NCBI GenBank assembly: GCA_030340625.1
Contig: JAOPHQ010003521.1
Span: 1 to 64,000, forward strand
Direction of reading: 5' to 3'
Source of the DNA: Merluccius polli
Taxonomy: Eukaryota; Chordata; Actinopteri; Gadiformes; Merlucciidae
Length of the DNA: 64,000 nucleotides
Made by a program: the position numbers and the translations under genes. The notes below the pieces were generated by a model. The model was not told the DNA's origin. It saw nothing but the letters and a program-made list of their open reading frames with translations, and did not search any database. Of this stretch, positions 59,713 through 64,000 are shown piece by piece. The first letter of the stretch is position 1. Each line of letters begins with the position of its first letter.

Positions 59713-59907
59713 GTGAAAAGCAAGTGGACAGGTGAAGTGAAGGCTGTTGAGCGGCATATGCTTCATTTCATAACAAGCTGCAGAGTACCAGGTAAAAAGG
59801 ACTGTGAGTCCTGCCTCCAGGCAGAGCCAGTAGCTCTGAACGACAGAAACTGGGTTGCCATCAAATACTACATCCACAACAGAAACATAGCATTAAAAAG
59901 AAGATGA
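59713..59907 (+). pseudogene. Last exon of the SET/recombinase gene: C-terminal W...W domain
   Basis: After the acceptor GTTGTGAAG the frame is open for 64 codons to TGA at 59905-59907. It starts VKSKWTGEVKAVERHMLHFI, continues SCRVPGKKDCESCLQAEP, and ends with DRNWVAIKYYIHNRNIALKRR. Tryptophans at either end of a helical, basic segment suggest a small SANT/Myb-like fold; that is inference. I recall this tail at the C-terminus of fish proteins carrying the GHDI-type recombinase motif. This exon is intact, unlike the rest. It joins in phase 0 to the exon ending at 59541. Confidence 0.6.
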
Positions 59908-62078
59908 ATAGATAGAACTAGAGCATGCCAACTGTGGCTCAGGTACCGTACAATTCAATTACAATTGATCTTATGAATATCTTTTACATTCTCTGCCTTT
60001 GTAAATGATTGTGCCAAGTTGCTCAGTGCATTGTTTTTTTTCTGGTAGGGATGTAATAATCAGCTTCTCCTCAGTTATCTAGTGTTAATGTCTTTGGGTT
60101 TCATTTTCATATTATTTATTTTCCTTGAATGATTTCTATTGTTGGGTTCTTGTACAAACATGCCACATAAGCTCGACTGTAGCTCCAACATGTTCAGATG
60201 TTATGTATTCTTGAGGGCTATTAATGAGCATATGTTTGCCACTTACCCACTCTCTTAGTCACTTTCAAAAACTAGATTTATTTTTGGATTACCTCAAGAT
60301 CATATCATAAAAGCATTATACACAGTAATTGCCATTATTTCGCTCTGAAAATAAGGTTTAAGATGATATAGTTTAATACTCTGCTGTCATTGACAGGCAA
60401 AAGAGATAAACAATACTTAAAGGGATTGTTTATTCCACAGTTATTATTTCCCAAGTTTTCAGCAGCACTTTGTTATTAACCACAAGTTGTTGAATGTGGC
60501 AAGGTCAATTCTGTGACTAATAGTTGACTAATGATTCTTTAGTCGAGACAGCCCTAGTTACGATAGTTCCATCCTTATGCAGTATTAGTGGAGTAAAATA
60601 TCCATATTGACAAGTTAAGGGCACCCTCTGACAATTTATCATTTTCATACTTGCTCCTATTTTGGTTAATTCAGTAATTTGCATATTTTTGCCGGCACTT
60701 AATACAAGTAAGAAAGGCATAAAATGTTCCATCTTTTTTTTTTTTACATGAACGTTTACTACAAATTTAATAAATAATAATAATGACTTAAACATTAGAC
60801 TGAGAATATACTATATTTATGCCCTATGCCCATTTTTAAGTTAGCTTTTTCAAGTCTCTGTCCAGTTCAGATTTGGTAGGTTGTATCAACATGTGAACAT
60901 AGATTCTGTTGAAGGTTACCTGTCTGGTGAGCATGACAATTTTTTTTTTCTTTTTTAAAGCTTTAGTTAAGTATTGTACACATATGACTCTCATGCAGAC
61001 ATTTCAACATATGTAACTGGAACCAAGTTGCAAATACAGACCCTATTTTGTGTATTACAGGGTCTTTATAATTCACTTAAACCTGAAAATTGAGTGTGTA
61101 TCTATGGGCTTTACAATTCTCTTGCTATGGGCCTTATACGTCACATTAACCTGAAAAAGTCTTCATATAAAGCATTAAAAACCTGACAACTATAGCGCTA
61201 GACGTGGATGTATTCCTACAATCATGGAATGGAAATATTGGACCTTGGCATGTACCAATTTGTCTTTTTTTTCATAAGTCCTGATATAGTCTACGTGTGT
61301 GTGTGTGTGTGTGTCTAATAAACAGCATCCAACAGGACACAGGCTGCCTCTGTGAATAAATTGGGTGTGAATAAATGAATGAAAAATGACTAAAGTGCAT
61401 GAATCAGAATTAAACAAACGCTTTAGGGGGGAGAGAAAAAACTGACATGCAGAGGAAGTGGTGATTATAGATCGACAACCTTAAAAATGTGACAGCTGGG
61501 ACTGCAAACGAGGTACAGTTCTGCGGGTTTTATATCGCAATTTTATATGAACTACAGCAGAAGGCTGGATGGCTCCTGTGTGGCAGAAGCCTGAGACAGT
61601 AGAGTCGAGCCTGGGTGCTTATGAAGAGGGAGGCCAACTAGCAAGTTTATGGTACCACGGAATCAATAAAAGGGAGGAACATTTTTAAAGGAGGGGTGTT
61701 TTTTGTCCACTTCAATCATCAACCTTTTTCTAAGAAAACAAATGCATGAGTATTTTTCACCAACAAGGGTTAGGGAATGTTTGGAAGTATGTTTTGTTTA
61801 TTTCGATTGTGTTTATTTATTCACCAGGATTTATTGCCTGCTGATTCTCTGGTGACAATAGGAAGACATTTCTAAAAAGTATCCGTGACGCTTGTTTACT
61901 TTTTAAAACAATGTTTCTGTAGAGTGTTGTACAATCCTTCAACAAAAATGAGTGCAACACAGTACTGGACTTAATTCAAATCATGGAGTGTCCACATTAA
62001 CGGCACCTTTGTTCATATTCAAATCCCTTTTACAAATAAGAATTCAAATACTTAAGCACCTTTTAAAATGTTCATGTT
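59908..62078. other. AT-rich non-coding DNA downstream of the pseudogene
   Basis: Includes CTTAAAGGGATTGTTTATTC at 60418 (possible transposon end), the solo end at 60556, a poly-T at 60733, a diverged 60-bp duplication around CTTTATAATTCACTTAAACCTG and CCTTATACGTCACATTAACC (61065-61155), and (GT)n at 61295-61313. Confidence 0.45.
60475..60556 (-). mobile_element. Solo right end of a TAGGGCTGTC hAT-like element
   Basis: The minus strand starts CTAGGGCTGTCTCGACTAAA followed by GAATCATTAGTCAACTATTAG. It lies 0.6 kb after the last exon of the SET/recombinase gene. The other end was not found. Confidence 0.55.
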
Positions 62079-62694
62079 TAAAGTGTAAGTGAACCCGCTG
62101 TTTCAGCTTGAATTCGAACAGTGTTCTAGGGGGGGACGTGTTATCCTCATGGTTACGACCCACGCCAACTTTGTGATACTTTTTTTTAAGCTAGTACCAT
62201 TGTTGTGTATAATAGTAATAATTACCAATGTTGTATATGAAATGCGCCACACACTGTGGCATTATAGGCCACTAGTGTCCGAGAACCTTAACCCTCACTC
62301 AGACGCTGACATCAACCACTGGCCAGACGGAGCTCCACACATCCACACACCGTGGCTTTATACTATAAGTGTCCGAGAAGCTTAACCCTCTTGGACAGCA
62401 ACATCAACTGCTGCCCAGATGGAGCTCCACATATCCACACACACCTCACCAGCGGTCCCTTTGTCATAAGGGACACCTTCGAGGCACTTAGACATCATGA
62501 AAAGAGAGAAACTTGAGTTCAGAGCAGAGTAGAACGTTCACAAACTCGTTGGCAGAGACTGGCTTTCCTCTAAATTATGGTCGTATTGTAGTAACATTGA
62601 CACAATGGCATAGATTACTATGTTGAAGATCATATAAGACTTATTTTGACGTTTAAAAGGAAAAAAAAATATTTTGGGTTCACTGACACTTTAA
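62079..62694. mobile_element. TTAA-flanked MITE (616 bp)
   Basis: The left end TTTAAAGTGTAAGTGAACCC and the right end (reverse complement TTTAAAGTGTCAGTGAACCC) are inverted repeats with one mismatch in 20. Insertion at TTAA fits piggyBac- or Kolobok-type elements; which one cannot be told without a transposase. The interior carries a diverged tandem duplication of about 93 bp (62255-62450). Confidence 0.8.
62255..62450 (+). repeat. Diverged ~93-bp tandem duplication in the TTAA element
   Basis: Two units share GTGTCCGAGAA(C/G)CTTAACCC and GGAGCTCCACA(C/T)ATCCACAC with similar spacing. They differ at many positions between, so the duplication is old. Confidence 0.7.
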
Positions 62695-63681
62695 ATGAAT
62701 GAATGAATGTTATATTCACAGATCCAATCCAATAGATCCAATTCAAGCATCCAAGACTCCCAGTGGGACCTCATTATAGGTATAGTAAAGCATACAGTCA
62801 ATCCAATAGCCTTGATTTCCTGCTCAGCTCCACTCACTGGAAACAACCATACATCCATTGTTCATTGTGGCATTGCACCTTGAATGACTACATACATTGG
62901 GGCTCCTGCACTACACTGTGGTATTCCACATTTACCATCCACAGTGGTCACTCATCCGCTAAGTTGGCACCTTCTTATGCTCCCCGAATAGACCACACGG
63001 GACCGCTTTATCAAATTGCTCCGTAATAGATGGACAATTCTGAGTGGGCGTCTCTCCATCTGATTTAGGGGTATTGCTAGAGTATTTGTGTTGTACACAG
63101 TTCTCTGTGTGTAATACACAAACTGTTGACAGAAACACATGCTTGCTTCAAGGTTCTTTAATTAGGTTGTTGGCACAAATTCCTGTAAATTAACCGAATC
63201 ATGCTCAACTGTGATATTCTGTTCACTATCTTTTTACAAATGCATGCAATATATCCCGTGGGGGGTTTTAATAACTTGGTGACCTTGACGCCAAAATCTC
63301 TAAAAGGTTTGGATCCTTGTCAAATGTTGTTTTCCAGCTCTCTGTTCATAATGACGATAATCATAATGAAGTTTTTTTTTCCCTGGTGCACAGCGTGGCA
63401 AGCCAAGTGCTATTTGTGGCAGAGTTAGTCCGGCCACACGCCACTTAAGTGGCTTTTCTTGGGGCCCTCCGACACAGGACATGGGTAGATGGTAGTTGCA
63501 ATATGTTTATTTGGAGATTAAGGCTGGTGGTATACGCCGAGCTGATGGTACAACTGTCATGACTGTGGCTCCTCCTCAAATGTGTGTGTTGATAGCTGGT
63601 TTATCCTGGGTGCCATGATTGCTCATGCACCACAGGTGTGCAGCCCCACCCAGCCAGAGTCTAATCAGTCTGACTCAGGCC
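62695..63681. other. Non-coding DNA
   Basis: GATCCAATCCAATAGATCCAAT short repeats at 62720 and ACACAGTTCTCTGTGTGTAA hairpin at 63096. No gene. Confidence 0.45.
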
Positions 63682-64000
63682 AGGGGGGTATACTATAAGC
63701 TCGATTAGTGGGTTAGCGAGGTATGTTGCGCTCAAAGCCTGGGTTAGCTGTCCTACGAAGGTCGCTCTCTTTTAGCGTCGCTATATCACCATGGTAACTT
63801 ATGCTGGCAACCAAACCTGGTCGGGAGGAGGTTTTCAGCTCAGACTTTCCGATTAGTTCAGCTTCTTAAAGCTGCAGCGCCGCTTTCGGGACAGATCCGA
63901 TGCCTTTATGAGAGATACAGGTTCTCATCAGAGGATATTCTGTATGAGAGATACAGGTTCTCATCAGAGCTATTTGGTCGTCCTTGTTGGACCTTATGAA
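63682..64000 (+). mobile_element. PIF/Harbinger-like element, start only (runs off the window)
   Basis: It begins with CAGGGGGGTATACTATAAGC and enters coding sequence with RRFRDRSDA followed, one frame over, by LYERYRFSSEDILYERYRFS. The RFRD...YERYRFS pattern is the N-terminal signature of HARBI1-like transposases, nuclear DDE enzymes. The frame shift, and a 36-bp direct duplication that repeats YERYRFSSE, then a stop (LFGRPCWTL-stop), show the copy is defective. The rest lies beyond the edge. Confidence 0.68.

Larger units (their letters stand above)
48282..59907 (+). pseudogene. Composite SET / zinc-finger / tyrosine-recombinase gene, decayed copy
   Basis: This entry covers the whole split gene; the exons are listed separately. 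Modules in order: KMT5A-like SET domain, short zinc-finger-like exons, two zinc fingers plus a Crypton-like tyrosine recombinase, acidic linker, 12-residue repeats, and a C-terminal W...W domain. Seen directly: splice junctions that keep phase at 48381/48701, 48860/48952, 56989/57811 and 59541/59713, and coding similarity across each junction. Also seen: at least five frameshifts or stops and four transposon-type insertions, so no full-length protein is possible. Known: KMT5A enzymes monomethylate histone H4 lysine 20; tyrosine recombinases cut and rejoin DNA through a covalent tyrosine link. Inferred: both halves belong to one transcription unit; I recall multicopy fish genes of this type annotated as set-1-like or KMT5A-like. 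The alternative is two adjacent degenerate genes. The link between the SET half and the recombinase half across 49240-54936 is the weakest step. Confidence 0.6.

Overview
This window looks like repeat-rich nuclear DNA from a teleost fish, probably a percomorph-type genome. The grounds are the very high density of long dinucleotide microsatellites, tRNA-derived SINEs with the fish-type 3' tail, many hAT-family DNA transposons with 8-bp target duplications, a PIF/Harbinger end, an L2-like LINE scrap, and a decayed copy of a SET-domain/tyrosine-recombinase gene of a type I recall from fish. There are no bacterial-style genes, no tRNA or rRNA genes and no CRISPR array. I found no intact host protein-coding gene; most open frames are microsatellites read as peptides (Val-Cys, Thr-His, Leu-Ser, Gly or Pro runs). 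Layout: 1-4.4 kb is intergenic or intronic DNA with microsatellites, poly-G tracts and a short minisatellite. At 4.4-7.9 kb a SINE is split by a nest of DNA transposons that includes a 65-bp minisatellite. 8.0-9.8 kb holds a solo transposon end and a 1.47-kb fold-back structure. 10-48 kb is mostly unique non-coding sequence broken by microsatellites, SINEs, a deleted hAT element that keeps a BED zinc finger (17.9-18.8 kb), an L2-like LINE 3' scrap (29.1-29.4 kb), a degenerate 'GACATCACATCC' minisatellite (31.8-32.3 kb), a small hAT MITE (33.2 kb) and long purine/pyrimidine tracts. The block at 16.38-16.72 kb has the look of a conserved non-coding element. The most notable region is 48.3-59.9 kb. 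Exons in order encode a KMT5A-like SET domain, zinc-finger-like segments, a Crypton-like tyrosine recombinase that keeps its R, R, GH and Y positions, an acidic linker with a 12-residue repeat, and a C-terminal W...W domain. Several exon junctions agree in phase (SET exons 1/2 and 2/3; recombinase exon/acidic exon; repeat exon/last exon), which argues for one multi-exon gene. The copy is broken by several frameshifts and by insertions: about 125 bp inside the SET exon, an 853-bp hAT that itself received a 3.03-kb hAT with an almost complete transposase, a 706-bp hAT in the intron after the recombinase exon, and a 1.07-kb hAT inside a coding exon. Past it are intergenic DNA, a TTAA-flanked MITE (62.08-62.69 kb) and the start of a PIF/Harbinger element cut by the window edge. 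The genes here do not form an operon or pathway; the region records how a possibly mobile SET/recombinase gene decayed under repeated transposon insertion.
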